From NCBI GenBank assembly GCA_902614915.1, contig CACMMX010000006.1, positions 1 to 64,000 of the forward strand: a stretch of 64,000 bases of DNA. Direction: 5' to 3'. Source of the stretch: an uncultured Cryomorphaceae bacterium. GTDB lineage: Bacteria > Bacteroidota > Bacteroidia > Flavobacteriales > Schleiferiaceae. Both the position numbers and the translations under genes were made by a program. Below, in pieces: positions 53,571 to 62,702 of this stretch. Numbering within the stretch: the first letter of the stretch is position 1; each line of letters starts with the position of its first letter. Under the pieces are notes generated by a model. It was not told where the DNA came from, ran no database searches, and saw nothing but the letters and a program-made list of their open reading frames with translations.

Positions 53571-54523
53571 TGCTGTCGAAAAACTCAAAAATCTATATTG
53601 CAGGTCATCGTGGAATGGTTGGTTCTGCTTGCTGGAGAACCATTGAAAAGGCAGGGTATAAAAACTTAATTGGCAGATCCTCGGGCGAGTTAGATTTAAG
53701 GAGTCAACAGGCTGTTAACGAATTTATTAAGGCTGAACAACCTGCTGTCATTATTGATGCAGCGGCAAGAGTTGGTGGGATATTAGCTAATGATACCTAC
53801 CCTTACGAGTTTTTAATGGACAACATGTTAATTCAAAACAACCTAATACGCGCAGCACATGAGAACAACGTTTCAAAATTTATCTTTCTTGGTAGCAGTT
53901 GTATTTATCCAAAGCTAGCACCTCAACCATTAAAAGAGGAATACTTACTGACTGACTACTTGGAGCCTACAAATGAATGGTATGCCATAGCAAAAATCTC
54001 AGGAGTTAAGTTGATAGAGGCTTTAAGAAAAGAATATAATAGGGATTATGTTTCTCTAATGCCAACTAATCTTTATGGCCCAAATGATAATTATGATTTG
54101 AAGACTTCTCATGTTCTTCCCGCAATGATTAGGAAGTTCCATGAAGCTAAACTTAATGACAATGCTCCAGTTAAATTATGGGGAACTGGCACTCCAATGC
54201 GGGAGTTTCTTTACGTAGATGATTTGGGTAAGGCTGTATTGCACGCGCTCGAAAACACTTTGAATGAACACCTATACAATGTTGGAACTGGTGTTGACTT
54301 AACGATTAAATCTTTGGCCAAGCTTATCCAAAAAATCGTTGGTCATAAAGGCGAAATAATGTGGGATGCCACTAAACCGGATGGCACCCCTAGGAAATTG
54401 ATGGATAATTCAAAAATGAAAAGTCAGGGATGGAAAGCTGAAGTAAGCTTAAAACAGGGCGTGATATTGGCTTATCAGTGGTTCTTAAACAATAGCAATA
54501 GTTATAGAGAAGTGGGGATATAA
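53567..54523 (+). CDS. fcl: GDP-L-fucose synthase
   Basis: Epimerase-reductase making GDP-L-fucose from the Gmd product, 318 residues. NADP motif [10 protein letters not shown] at 12-21; [13 protein letters not shown]; catalytic [19 protein letters not shown] second ATG at 53570 is a possible start, but the one at 53567 keeps the four-base overlap with gmd. Confidence 0.95.
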   Translation: MMLSKNSKIYIAGHRGMVGSACWRTIEKAGYKNLIGRSSGELDLRSQQAVNEFIKAEQPAVIIDAAARVGGILANDTYPYEFLMDNMLIQNNLIRAAHENNVSKFIFLGSSCIYPKLAPQPLKEEYLLTDYLEPTNEWYAIAKISGVKLIEALRKEYNRDYVSLMPTNLYGPNDNYDLKTSHVLPAMIRKFHEAKLNDNAPVKLWGTGTPMREFLYVDDLGKAVLHALENTLNEHLYNVGTGVDLTIKSLAKLIQKIVGHKGEIMWDATKPDGTPRKLMDNSKMKSQGWKAEVSLKQGVILAYQWFLNNSNSYREVGI

Positions 54524-54600
54524 TTATTATTCGAAACTTGAGTAAAAAACAACTGTAATAAATTAAAAATTTAATTGTCATTTTTTAAGTTGATTTTTTA

Positions 54601-55032
54601 ATGGAAAATATTTTTAGTAAAAGTGAACAAAGATTAATTCGAGAAGGTTTTGAAGTGATTTCAACAGATTTTAACCGTCCTTGGGGCGGCTTCTTTGTTA
54701 TAGATGAAAATCAAGCTCAAAAATTTGCAAATATTTATTTTGATGGGCTAAATATAAGCGAGCTTAAAGTTGCAGGTAAGCTTAGTCCGAAACTTCTCTT
54801 AGTTAAACCAGGAGCTCGGTTAAGTTGGCAATACCACTTCCGCAGGAAAGAAACTTGGTCTATTATTGAAGGTCCGGTGGGTATTGCAAGGAGTATGACT
54901 GATGAACAGGGAGATATTGAAACCTTTCATACAAATGAAAAAGTGGTGATGCAGGAAGGGGAGCGCCACCGACTAATTGGATTAGCTAATTGGGGGGGTA
55001 GTTGCCGAATTTTGGCAGCATACAGATATTAA
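54601..55032 (+). CDS. Mannose-6-phosphate isomerase-like cupin
   Basis: 143-residue cupin of the phosphomannose isomerase group. RPWGGFFVI opens the domain, the metal-site part includes SWQYHFRRKETWSI, and GERHRLIG near residue 122 gives the second cupin motif. In the genome context, after gmd-fcl, it could provide mannose-6-phosphate for GDP-mannose. It is shorter than full type I PMI, so activity is inferred. The 249 bases after it hold nothing I can name. Confidence 0.8.
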   Translation: MENIFSKSEQRLIREGFEVISTDFNRPWGGFFVIDENQAQKFANIYFDGLNISELKVAGKLSPKLLLVKPGARLSWQYHFRRKETWSIIEGPVGIARSMTDEQGDIETFHTNEKVVMQEGERHRLIGLANWGGSCRILAAYRY

Positions 55033-55281
55033 TAATCCATCCAACGAAGAAGATATCGTGAGGCTTCAAGACGATTATCAAAGGTCTTCTCAGTAATTTT
55101 TAAAATAGGAGTCGTTGCTTATCCCGTTGTAATTCAGGCAGAATAGAAAATTAGACCATAACCCTAGTAGGCTCCTATTATAATGATGGGATTATAATCA
55201 ACGCGTTTAGGTAAAACAGTAAGTCCTGATGGGAAAACTTAAATATTTCAAGAGCCTAGGTTCTAACAGTTGATCTTATAT

Positions 55282-55797
55282 CTAACGCTGCCAATACTGT
55301 GTATGCCTTAGTTCGACATCTGCAGTAAAACCGGCGATAGTAACGGGTATCACTTCATCAAAATAAAGTAATAATTCACTCTCAGTGATTGTGAGGATTT
55401 TGAATTTTTGATTCCCGTTCCAATTTGCTTCAAGTTGCTGAAGAACGGGTTGACCGACGTCATTAATAAGTTGACGATCGAACGACCAGTCCACTGCATT
55501 TACTGCGCCAGTAATGGTAATGACACTATCGCTATCAATAATTAGGGCTGCACTATCTAGTGTTTTACCAAGGCTGTCTACTACAAAAGTTCCAATTAAA
55601 GTGTCAAAATTTCCAATTAAGTCAGTTATGGAGTGTGGGTGTAGGGTATCCCAAAGCCCTTGGGCAATCAAGTGATTGGTAACTTCAACGCCATACCAAT
55701 CTCCATGAAGTAATTCTTCCATGCGTTGAACATTTTCCTGCACCTGTTCACAGGAGCAGGATAACGCAATCACGAATAATAGAATAGTTTTTTTCAT
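55282..55797 (-). CDS. Hypothetical lipoprotein
   Basis: 171-residue lipoprotein: signal with SCSC lipobox, lipidated Cys at about 16. The mature part begins with helix-forming residues, then LLHGDWYGVEV and beta-strand-like sequence rich in Asp and Thr. It has the form of a lipocalin-like lipoprotein but no recognised family. Its start overlaps the stop of the next gene upstream by four bases on the minus strand, so the two are coupled. Confidence 0.7.
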   Translation of the reverse strand: MKKTILLFVIALSCSCEQVQENVQRMEELLHGDWYGVEVTNHLIAQGLWDTLHPHSITDLIGNFDTLIGTFVVDSLGKTLDSAALIIDSDSVITITGAVNAVDWSFDRQLINDVGQPVLQQLEANWNGNQKFKILTITESELLLYFDEVIPVTIAGFTADVELRHTQYWQR

Positions 55798-56420
55798 CTC
55801 AAAGGTTTTAAAGTAATACCGTAGCCAAAATATACCCCGTAAAACGGACCATTAATGGTTCCAGAAACAGAAATAAAATGGTTTAATTTTTCAGTTTCAT
55901 ATCGTTGTCCATAGCCTCCTATAAGGGAAAACCACTTTCCACGGAAGTTTTTTGCTGCTTCACTGCGGGCAAAGAAAGTGTAAGCTATTTTTGGATTCTT
56001 GAAATTCCAACTCTTGTAAAGCGTTGGGGTCAATAAAAAGGTGTTTGCTGCATCTATATCATTATATGTTTCTGAATGCTCAAGGCCTACTGGGATAGAA
56101 AATGCCCATTTTTGATTAACGTTAGACCATTTGGGACCAATCAAAGTAGCCACACGTATATTATTTTGCTCGATATTAAGCCGTGAAACGGCAGTCACGG
56201 AGACTAGATCTAATTGCTCTGTAAGTCCTATATTATAGACCGCTATTCCTCCTGTACTTGCGTTTAGTCCGCGCCCTGAAAATCCTCCAACAGCCAATTT
56301 CTGCTTCCCCATTGGAGTCGAGGCAGCCGTTTGAAACTCAGGTAGAGCCACCGTACAACTGCAGAAGGATATCAAGAATATAAATAAACCAAACCGGTTT
56401 ATAATGGAATTTATGTACAC
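55794..56420 (-). CDS. Hypothetical outer-membrane protein or lipoprotein
   Basis: 208-residue exported protein. A hydrophobic N-terminus (10-22) ends in FCSC with a possible lipidated Cys, followed by a beta-rich sequence with Gly/Tyr/Phe alternation and a basic last residue. This suggests a small barrel-like protein. It overlaps the 55282 lipoprotein gene by four bases. No family recognised. Confidence 0.65.
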   Translation of the reverse strand: MYINSIINRFGLFIFLISFCSCTVALPEFQTAASTPMGKQKLAVGGFSGRGLNASTGGIAVYNIGLTEQLDLVSVTAVSRLNIEQNNIRVATLIGPKWSNVNQKWAFSIPVGLEHSETYNDIDAANTFLLTPTLYKSWNFKNPKIAYTFFARSEAAKNFRGKWFSLIGGYGQRYETEKLNHFISVSGTINGPFYGVYFGYGITLKPLR

Positions 56421-56674
56421 GATAAATTAGCCTTGGGAGGAAAATTGTAAAAATATCAAAGTCCTTTAAGATATCAATTTAATAAGCAAGTATATTGCCT
56501 TTTTATGATGTCAAGAACAGTTCTGTGTGGTCCATCAATTAAAGAACTTACTCAATAAAAATTAAGCTGTTTTTATTAAATAACAGAGATAATATGAAAA
56601 AGAATTTTATTCTGTAGAGAATTGTTAATCTCATTCTCAAATATGATTTTTGTCACGATAATACATCTGACTGC

Positions 56675-57352
56675 ATGGAAGCGAAAATAGAGGCGAAAGA
56701 TCGCATCAACGAACTCAATGATATTTTTAGGACATTACAACCGGAACAGCGTATCACAGAATTATACCGTCATTTTTCTGCGGACCAGATAATGCTTACA
56801 AGTTCTTTTGCTGCAACTTCAGCTTATTTATTGCACTTGTTTTCTGTGTATCATCCTACTCAAGAAGTTTTATTCATTGATACAGGATATCATTTTAACG
56901 AGACTTTGATTTATAAGGAGTATTTAACCAATATATATGGGCTACAAACGAGAGAAGTTCGTGCAGAAGCGTGGAAACATGAGTTTACCACTACAGATAA
57001 AACCTGGGAAAAAGACCCTGACTATTGTTGTGCTATTAATAAAGTAGAGCCTCTTGAGAATATAAAAGAAGAGCATCAAGTGTGGATTAGTGGTTTGATG
57101 TCTTGGCAGAGCGATCGTCGCTCCTCTCTTGATATTTTTGAGGACAGAGGAGGAATCTTAAAGTTTTATCCTCTCTTAGATGTTACTAGGGAGCAACGAG
57201 AGGCCTATATCAAGGACCATTTGTTACCTTTTCACCCTTTACAGAACAAAGGGTTTTTCAGTATTGGCTGCACACATTGTACACAACCAGGAATAGGAAG
57301 AGAAGGACGGTGGAATAATAGTCCAAAAACTGAATGTGGTCTACATTTATAA
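56675..57352 (+). CDS. cysH: APS/PAPS reductase, iron-sulfur type
   Basis: 225-residue thiol-dependent sulfonucleotide reductase that makes sulfite. FIDTGYHFNETL forms the substrate loop. Cysteines C118-C119 and C199-x-x-C202 form the four-Cys set of the [4Fe-4S] cluster typical of APS reductases, and C221 in ECGLHL is the catalytic one. The pair set argues for APS rather than PAPS as substrate, though both names share the family. It is separate from the cysDNC operon and is followed by recO. Confidence 0.92.
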   Translation: MEAKIEAKDRINELNDIFRTLQPEQRITELYRHFSADQIMLTSSFAATSAYLLHLFSVYHPTQEVLFIDTGYHFNETLIYKEYLTNIYGLQTREVRAEAWKHEFTTTDKTWEKDPDYCCAINKVEPLENIKEEHQVWISGLMSWQSDRRSSLDIFEDRGGILKFYPLLDVTREQREAYIKDHLLPFHPLQNKGFFSIGCTHCTQPGIGREGRWNNSPKTECGLHL

Positions 57353-57390
57353 TTAAAATCTGTAGCAGATTTCATAATTAAGGATTAAAC

Positions 57391-58116
57391 ATGGCCCGTT
57401 ACTACTCGAGTAAAGCAATTGTTTTGAGCGCCCTCAAATATGGAGATACTTCAAGAATCATCCGCTTGTACACCGATAAATTTGGCCTTGTTTCTGTTTT
57501 AATTAATTCTATTTCTTCCAAGAAATCATCGGTGCGCTCATCCATGCTCTTGCCGCTTACATTGCTAGAAATTATCCATACTTACAGGGGCGACGATAAG
57601 CTCGATCGTATTAAGGAAGCAAAGATGGATTTAACGTATTCCGCCATTCCCTATGATCCGGTTCGTAATGCGTCAGCTCTTTTTCTGGCGGAGCTTTTTG
57701 GTAAAGTACTTAGAGAAGAAATAGAAAATATAGAGAAATTCAATTTTGTTCGATCTGCCTGTTTAGCACTTGATACCCTTGAAAATTTGCCAGCGGCATT
57801 TCATTTAAGTATATGGTGCAAGCTTACGTTTTATTTAGGTTTTTCTCCAGATGTGAATCAAGCGAAAATGGGCGATTATTTCGATCTCAAAGACGGCGAA
57901 TTTTTGAGCCAACCGTCTGAATTACATCCTTATCTTAATCAAGGCACAACAAAAAACTTCATTAAAGCCATGAGCTGGGGCTTTGAGGGTCCTCTAATTA
58001 TGCCCAAAAAAGAACGCAAAGACCTTTTTGATGGGCTACTCAAATTCATGAATATACACTATGATGGTTTTGGGAATTTTAAAACCACTCCGATTTTACG
58101 CGAGCTTTTTAATTAG
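57391..58116 (+). CDS. recO: DNA repair protein RecO
   Basis: 241-residue member of the RecFOR pathway that binds SSB and loads RecA at gaps. An OB-fold N-terminus (about 1-80) with the start ARYYSSKAIVLSALKYGDTS, followed by a helical domain. The four-Cys zinc motif of many RecO proteins is not seen, which is usual for Bacteroidota. It is 38 bases after cysH and has no obvious terminator. Confidence 0.88.
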   Translation: MARYYSSKAIVLSALKYGDTSRIIRLYTDKFGLVSVLINSISSKKSSVRSSMLLPLTLLEIIHTYRGDDKLDRIKEAKMDLTYSAIPYDPVRNASALFLAELFGKVLREEIENIEKFNFVRSACLALDTLENLPAAFHLSIWCKLTFYLGFSPDVNQAKMGDYFDLKDGEFLSQPSELHPYLNQGTTKNFIKAMSWGFEGPLIMPKKERKDLFDGLLKFMNIHYDGFGNFKTTPILRELFN

Positions 58117-58440
58117 AAAATTGACGTAATGATATGAATCAAATCAGATTCTGTATGTAATTTTCGTCCTAGCATCCTGCTAAATTTTGTTGCATTATTT
58201 TCTAGATAAAATAAGTTTTGACATAGAGATGTTAGTCCCTTTTTTGCCAAAGTATTGGAATTTTTATATTGCTCTATTTCTGTATTTAAGGTACGTTTAA
58301 GCCACCTGATGTAAATTTCTTTCTTTCTGCGTTTTTGTGCTATTTATCATATTAATCTGACACTATGTCCAAATTTTCTTCTTTATGCGCTATATGGACT
58401 CATATTTGTACATCTCTAAATGAAATAAAAATTATAATTC
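58117..58440. other. 324-base gap; possible decayed minus-strand coding remnant
   Basis: No track gene lies here. On the minus strand the frame is open from 58343 down to a TAA at 58113-58115. It reads protein-like text such as EIYIRWLKRTLNTEIEQYKN and KFSRMLGRKLHTESDLIHII, but without a usable ATG near its start (in-frame Met occurs only late). It might be a fragment of an old gene or a chance frame in AT-rich DNA. CATATTTG at about 58399-58406 on the plus strand is one base off TAnnTTTG and may serve the SPFH gene. Confidence 0.2.
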
Positions 58441-59253
58441 ATGAATGCACAATTTCCTAAATGGTTGATTCCTACTTTTGGAGCCTTCCTATTTATCCTA
58501 GTCTTTTCTTCAAGACTCTTTGTAAAAATAGATGCCGGTGAGGCTGGAATTCAATATGATTTGTTTTCTGGGTTGAATGAAGACAAGGTTTATGGCCAAG
58601 GACTAAAAATTATAGCGCCTTGGAATAAGATGTTTATTTACTCAACCCGAATTCAAGAGGATAGATCGGTCATGGAGGTTTTGAGTGCCAATGGTCTTAC
58701 CATACGCACAGAGTTATCCTATCGTTACCGTCCTATTCAAGAAAGCATTGGTTATTTGCACAATAACGTTGGTGAAAATTATCATGAGCGCATTGTGATT
58801 CCCGAAATACGTTCAGCAACACGTGAGGTAATAGGTAAATATCTTCCGGAGGAACTGTACAGCTCTAAGCGTGATAGTATACAGACTGAAATATTTGATT
58901 TAGCAGCCAACAGAATACAAAAGAAAAACATTGAACTTGATGCAGTACTCATTCGTGATGTAGGCCTTCCTGAAAAACTCAAACAAGCCATTGAACGTAA
59001 ACTCGAACAAGAGCAAAGTTCTTTGGAATATGAATTCCGTCTTACGAGGGCTGAAAAGGAGGCCGATCGTCAGCGTATTGAAGCTGAAGGTAAGGCAGCT
59101 GCGAATAGAATATTGAGTCAATCTCTAACAGATAAGGTCTTAAAAGATAAAGGAATTGAGGCCACGCTAAGATTGGCTGAAAGTCCAAACTCAAAAGTAA
59201 TTGTTGTAGGAGGCGGTGACGAAGGACTTCCTTTAATACTAGGTAATAATTAA
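58441..59253 (+). CDS. Prohibitin-like SPFH/Band 7 protein
   Basis: 270-residue membrane-anchored protein. One TM segment at about 8-26, then an SPFH domain (30-200) with RSATREVIGKY, followed by a coiled coil rich in Arg/Glu/Gln (190-230) as in prohibitins. Such proteins form large rings in the membrane and organise proteases or lipids. No NfeD-like partner is adjacent. A terminator follows at 59274-59307. Confidence 0.88.
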   Translation: MNAQFPKWLIPTFGAFLFILVFSSRLFVKIDAGEAGIQYDLFSGLNEDKVYGQGLKIIAPWNKMFIYSTRIQEDRSVMEVLSANGLTIRTELSYRYRPIQESIGYLHNNVGENYHERIVIPEIRSATREVIGKYLPEELYSSKRDSIQTEIFDLAANRIQKKNIELDAVLIRDVGLPEKLKQAIERKLEQEQSSLEYEFRLTRAEKEADRQRIEAEGKAAANRILSQSLTDKVLKDKGIEATLRLAESPNSKVIVVGGGDEGLPLILGNN

Positions 59254-59273
59254 AGTTTGGAAGTTTATTGAGT

Positions 59274-59307
59274 AAAAAGAGGTGTCCGCATTGGGTGCCT
59301 TTTTTTA
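59274..59307 (+). terminator. Intrinsic terminator after the SPFH gene
   Basis: Arms 59274-59287 and 59293-59300 plus the following T-run form an 8-bp core with three G-T pairs, extended by A-T pairs, with a GCATT loop and at least seven T after. It lies 21 bases after the stop. Confidence 0.7.
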
Positions 59308-59378
59308 TTTTTAGCAAAACGATTGATTATAAATGCATTAGAAGTCTAATCTAAAAAAACCTGTAAACAAGATAGTAG

Positions 59379-60089
59379 ATGGAACTACATGTCGCGATTA
59401 CTCCTGACAATCCTTTATACTTCATTGGCTGGGGTGTTGTCCTCCTCATGATTTTTGTGCCCATATTTTTAGGAAATAAAATAAGTGCTCGTTTCCGAGT
59501 AAATTTTGAAAGGGGTTGGGCAGTTTTGCTTTTAGCATCCTATCTCGTAATGACAACGCTCAGTATTTTTCGTGGAGAGGCTTCGTGGGCTACAAGTCTA
59601 CTATGCCACATGTGTGGATTTTCTAGGATTCTAGCGATTGGCTATTTATTTCTGCGTAAGAGATGGATGGGAGAGATGGTAACATTCATGGGTATAGCAG
59701 GGGGTCTTCAAAGCTTTATCACTCCTGAATTTACTCACGGTCTTCACCCAGTCTATGTCTTTGACTATTACTTCAATCATGCATCCATTATTTCCATAGG
59801 ATTTTACATAATATTCGTGCATCAAGAACAGCTTCGAAAAAAGGCTTGGCTCCGAACTTTTGGACGAATCCAGCTTTTTGCTCTTTTTGCTTTGGTAATT
59901 AATCTAATCACTGGGGGAAATTATATGTATCTAATGCAGCCGCCTATCGTAGATAATCCGCTTATTGTTCAAAGCGATATCTTTCCTTACATGCATGTAT
60001 TGTTTTTCCAAGTTTTTGCAGTATTGCATTTCTTTCTATTGCAAATTGTTTTATCTAGTATTAAGGTAAAGAATCGGTATGCGCACTGA
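59379..60089 (+). CDS. TIGR02206-family membrane protein
   Basis: 236-residue integral membrane protein with seven hydrophobic segments, fitting the TIGR02206/YwaF family. LLCHMCGFSRILAIGYLF and NLITGGNYMYLMQPP are the characteristic Cys- and Gly-rich motifs of that family. Its biochemical role is not known. The gene stands alone, with no obvious link to the SPFH gene. Confidence 0.85.
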   Translation: MELHVAITPDNPLYFIGWGVVLLMIFVPIFLGNKISARFRVNFERGWAVLLLASYLVMTTLSIFRGEASWATSLLCHMCGFSRILAIGYLFLRKRWMGEMVTFMGIAGGLQSFITPEFTHGLHPVYVFDYYFNHASIISIGFYIIFVHQEQLRKKAWLRTFGRIQLFALFALVINLITGGNYMYLMQPPIVDNPLIVQSDIFPYMHVLFFQVFAVLHFFLLQIVLSSIKVKNRYAH

Positions 60090-60214
60090 TTTAGTTTTTT
60101 CATACTTATTCTAAGTTGAAGGATATACCGTTTAATTATTTTAGAGAGCCGATTTGGACAAAAAAATAAAAATTCAAGTTAAACCTTATATTGCCGAATC
60201 TCTCATAAGCATAG

Positions 60215-62683
60215 ATGAAAAGATTTATACCGACCATCTTAGGAATATTCCTTAGCGCCACCTCTTACGCACAGCAACCAGGTAATAGAGAAAAATTTGA
60301 CCCTTCTCAATTGCCCAAAATAGGTGTTTTAACAGGAACATTAATAGATACAAATAGCAAAGAGCCATTGCCATTCGCCGCTGTAAAGGTCACTCATAAG
60401 ATGAGTGATGAACTTGTTACAGGTGGGATGACAGATGATAAAGGCCGTTTTAAAATTGAATCTATTACACTTGGGCCAAATCAAGTTGAGTTTGCCTTTG
60501 TTGGGTATAAGACCAAAACACAAGAAGTGCGATTTGGAAGAGAAGGTATTGAAATAGACCTCGGCAAGATTGGTTTGCAGAGTTCAGGGGTTGAATTAAG
60601 TGAAGTTACCGTTGAAGCAGAGCGGGAATTTATGACTAACGAAATCGACCGTAAGGTATATGACCCATCAAAACTTATTTTATCCAAAACAGGTTCAGCG
60701 ACCGATATACTTGAAAATATTCCTGCGGTAGAACTTGACCTTGAAGGGAATATTACGCTCAGAGGCTCTTCCGCGGTCCGCATTATGATAGACGGCAGGC
60801 CTTCTCGCTTTACGGGTGAAGATTTAAGCACATTACTTCAGAGTCTCCCAGCAAACAGCGTTGAGAAAGTTGAAGTATTGACCAATCCATCCGCAAAATA
60901 TGATCCAGATGGAACAGCGGGTATGATAAATATTGTGCTAAAAAAATCAGCTTTACAAGGTTTGAATGGATCTGTCAATACATCATATAGCGGCGCCGAT
61001 AGATTTCGTGCTGGTATAAACCTTAATTATAAAGTTGAGGATTTAAACTTCTTCTTCAATGCTGGACATAGTTTTGGTAGATACCCGCGTTCTTCATGGT
61101 CTAGAAGGGATAATTTTTTGGGTGATGATACCTCGAGTTTTTACCAAGTCGTTGATGGATATGGCGGTAGAAACGGAAATAATATAAAAGCAGGAATAGA
61201 TTGGTCTCCGGGAGATAAACACGTATTCACAATACAAGCAACTATCAATCAAGGGTTGCGACCTCGTGGTAGTAACAATATTACAGACTGGTTTACCCCG
61301 GATTCAGACTATACATTAATTCAACACAGTGATAGACAAATCACCCGGTGGAACAATAGTTATGATATTATTTATGATTACAAGCCTAAGAAGGGTGAGG
61401 AGCTTAATGTTCGTATGTCCTATACAGACGGTTCAAGTGATGATTCTCTTATGTTTACCCAATCTACCATAACCAGCCTAGATTCGCTATTGTCAGATAA
61501 GTATCGAACCAATGGCTTTGGTAACCAATGGGAGTTTAATGGAATTTTAGATTATACCAAGAAGTGGAATAAAGATCGAAAGTTCGAGGCGGGTGCTAAA
61601 ATTATTTCACGTGAAGATTTAGACGGTTTCAACCGCACCAATATTGATATTTATACGGGCGAAATAATATACTTGCCTGAAAGTAAGAATGAATTCCGTT
61701 ACGGAGAGGATATTCTGGCAGTATATTCTAATTATGGATTTAAAAAGGGTCATTGGGGTTTTCAGTTTGGTTTACGGGCGGAACAAGCAAATATTACTGC
61801 CACGCAGATCACACAGGATAGTACGTTTTACAACGATTATTTTCAAGTATATCCAAGCGCTTTTCTGACCTATGAAATCGCGACTGGCCGAGAAATAAAT
61901 ATGAGTTATTCTAGACGAGTGCAACGCCCAGGTAGTCGCCAATTAAATCCATTTATTGATTACAGTGACCCTTTTAATCTTCGTTCGGGTAATCCGTATT
62001 TATTGCCAGCATTTACGGGTTCTTATGAGCTGGGTTACACGCACATTCTAAAGAAGGGAACTACATTAACTTCCAACATATATTTTCGGGACAGAGATAG
62101 TCTTATTACGTGGTATTCAGAGGTGGATAGTAACGGAGTTAGCTTAACTACATACCAAAACTTAAATAGTGGAGAGGACGTAGGCTTTGATTTAAATTTT
62201 CGTGGTCGTTTAGGTAAAAAAGGTGGATTCTTCTCGTTAGGAGGAAATTACTTCTACAGCCAAGTATCGGGTAACATTCGCGGAAAAGGTTGGGTTAATC
62301 AAGGACAAGGATTTAGTTTAAATTCAGTTGTAAGTACACCTTTATGGAAGAATGCTAGTCTCCAAATAATGGGAAATTATAGAAGTAAGCGAGTCATGGC
62401 ACAAGGTATTGGAAGACCTTTTTACTTTATAGGTGGAGGGTTGAAACAAGGGTTTATCAATGACCGATTAAACTTAAGTATCAATTGCCGAGATGTTTTT
62501 AATACAATGGGATGGAACTATGAGATTAGCGGCCCTGGTTTTTATTCAGAAGGCCAATTTAGATGGATGAACCGTGTAGTAGAGCTTGGTCTTACTTATA
62601 ATTTTGGCGAGGTTCAACGTCGCCGTCGCCAAATAGATAGAAATAGCAGAGGTGGGGGAGACATGGAAATAGAGATGTTTTAG
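60215..62683 (+). CDS. TonB-dependent receptor, outer-membrane beta-barrel family protein
   Basis: 822-residue outer-membrane protein. A signal peptide (1-19) precedes a CarboxypepD_reg-like domain (about 35-120, GTLIDTNSKEPLPFAAVKV, GPNQVEFAFVGYKTK). A plug domain (about 140-235) has the text VEVLTNPSAKYDPDGTAGMINIVLKK, described here in two parts as the plug end, and a beta barrel runs to the end. No SusD gene follows, so it is not a glycan SusCD pair; the barrel type suggests iron or peptide uptake, but the ligand is unknown. Confidence 0.9.
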   Translation: MKRFIPTILGIFLSATSYAQQPGNREKFDPSQLPKIGVLTGTLIDTNSKEPLPFAAVKVTHKMSDELVTGGMTDDKGRFKIESITLGPNQVEFAFVGYKTKTQEVRFGREGIEIDLGKIGLQSSGVELSEVTVEAEREFMTNEIDRKVYDPSKLILSKTGSATDILENIPAVELDLEGNITLRGSSAVRIMIDGRPSRFTGEDLSTLLQSLPANSVEKVEVLTNPSAKYDPDGTAGMINIVLKKSALQGLNGSVNTSYSGADRFRAGINLNYKVEDLNFFFNAGHSFGRYPRSSWSRRDNFLGDDTSSFYQVVDGYGGRNGNNIKAGIDWSPGDKHVFTIQATINQGLRPRGSNNITDWFTPDSDYTLIQHSDRQITRWNNSYDIIYDYKPKKGEELNVRMSYTDGSSDDSLMFTQSTITSLDSLLSDKYRTNGFGNQWEFNGILDYTKKWNKDRKFEAGAKIISREDLDGFNRTNIDIYTGEIIYLPESKNEFRYGEDILAVYSNYGFKKGHWGFQFGLRAEQANITATQITQDSTFYNDYFQVYPSAFLTYEIATGREINMSYSRRVQRPGSRQLNPFIDYSDPFNLRSGNPYLLPAFTGSYELGYTHILKKGTTLTSNIYFRDRDSLITWYSEVDSNGVSLTTYQNLNSGEDVGFDLNFRGRLGKKGGFFSLGGNYFYSQVSGNIRGKGWVNQGQGFSLNSVVSTPLWKNASLQIMGNYRSKRVMAQGIGRPFYFIGGGLKQGFINDRLNLSINCRDVFNTMGWNYEISGPGFYSEGQFRWMNRVVELGLTYNFGEVQRRRRQIDRNSRGGGDMEIEMF

Positions 62684-62702
62684 ACTATCACGCTCATTTG
62701 TA

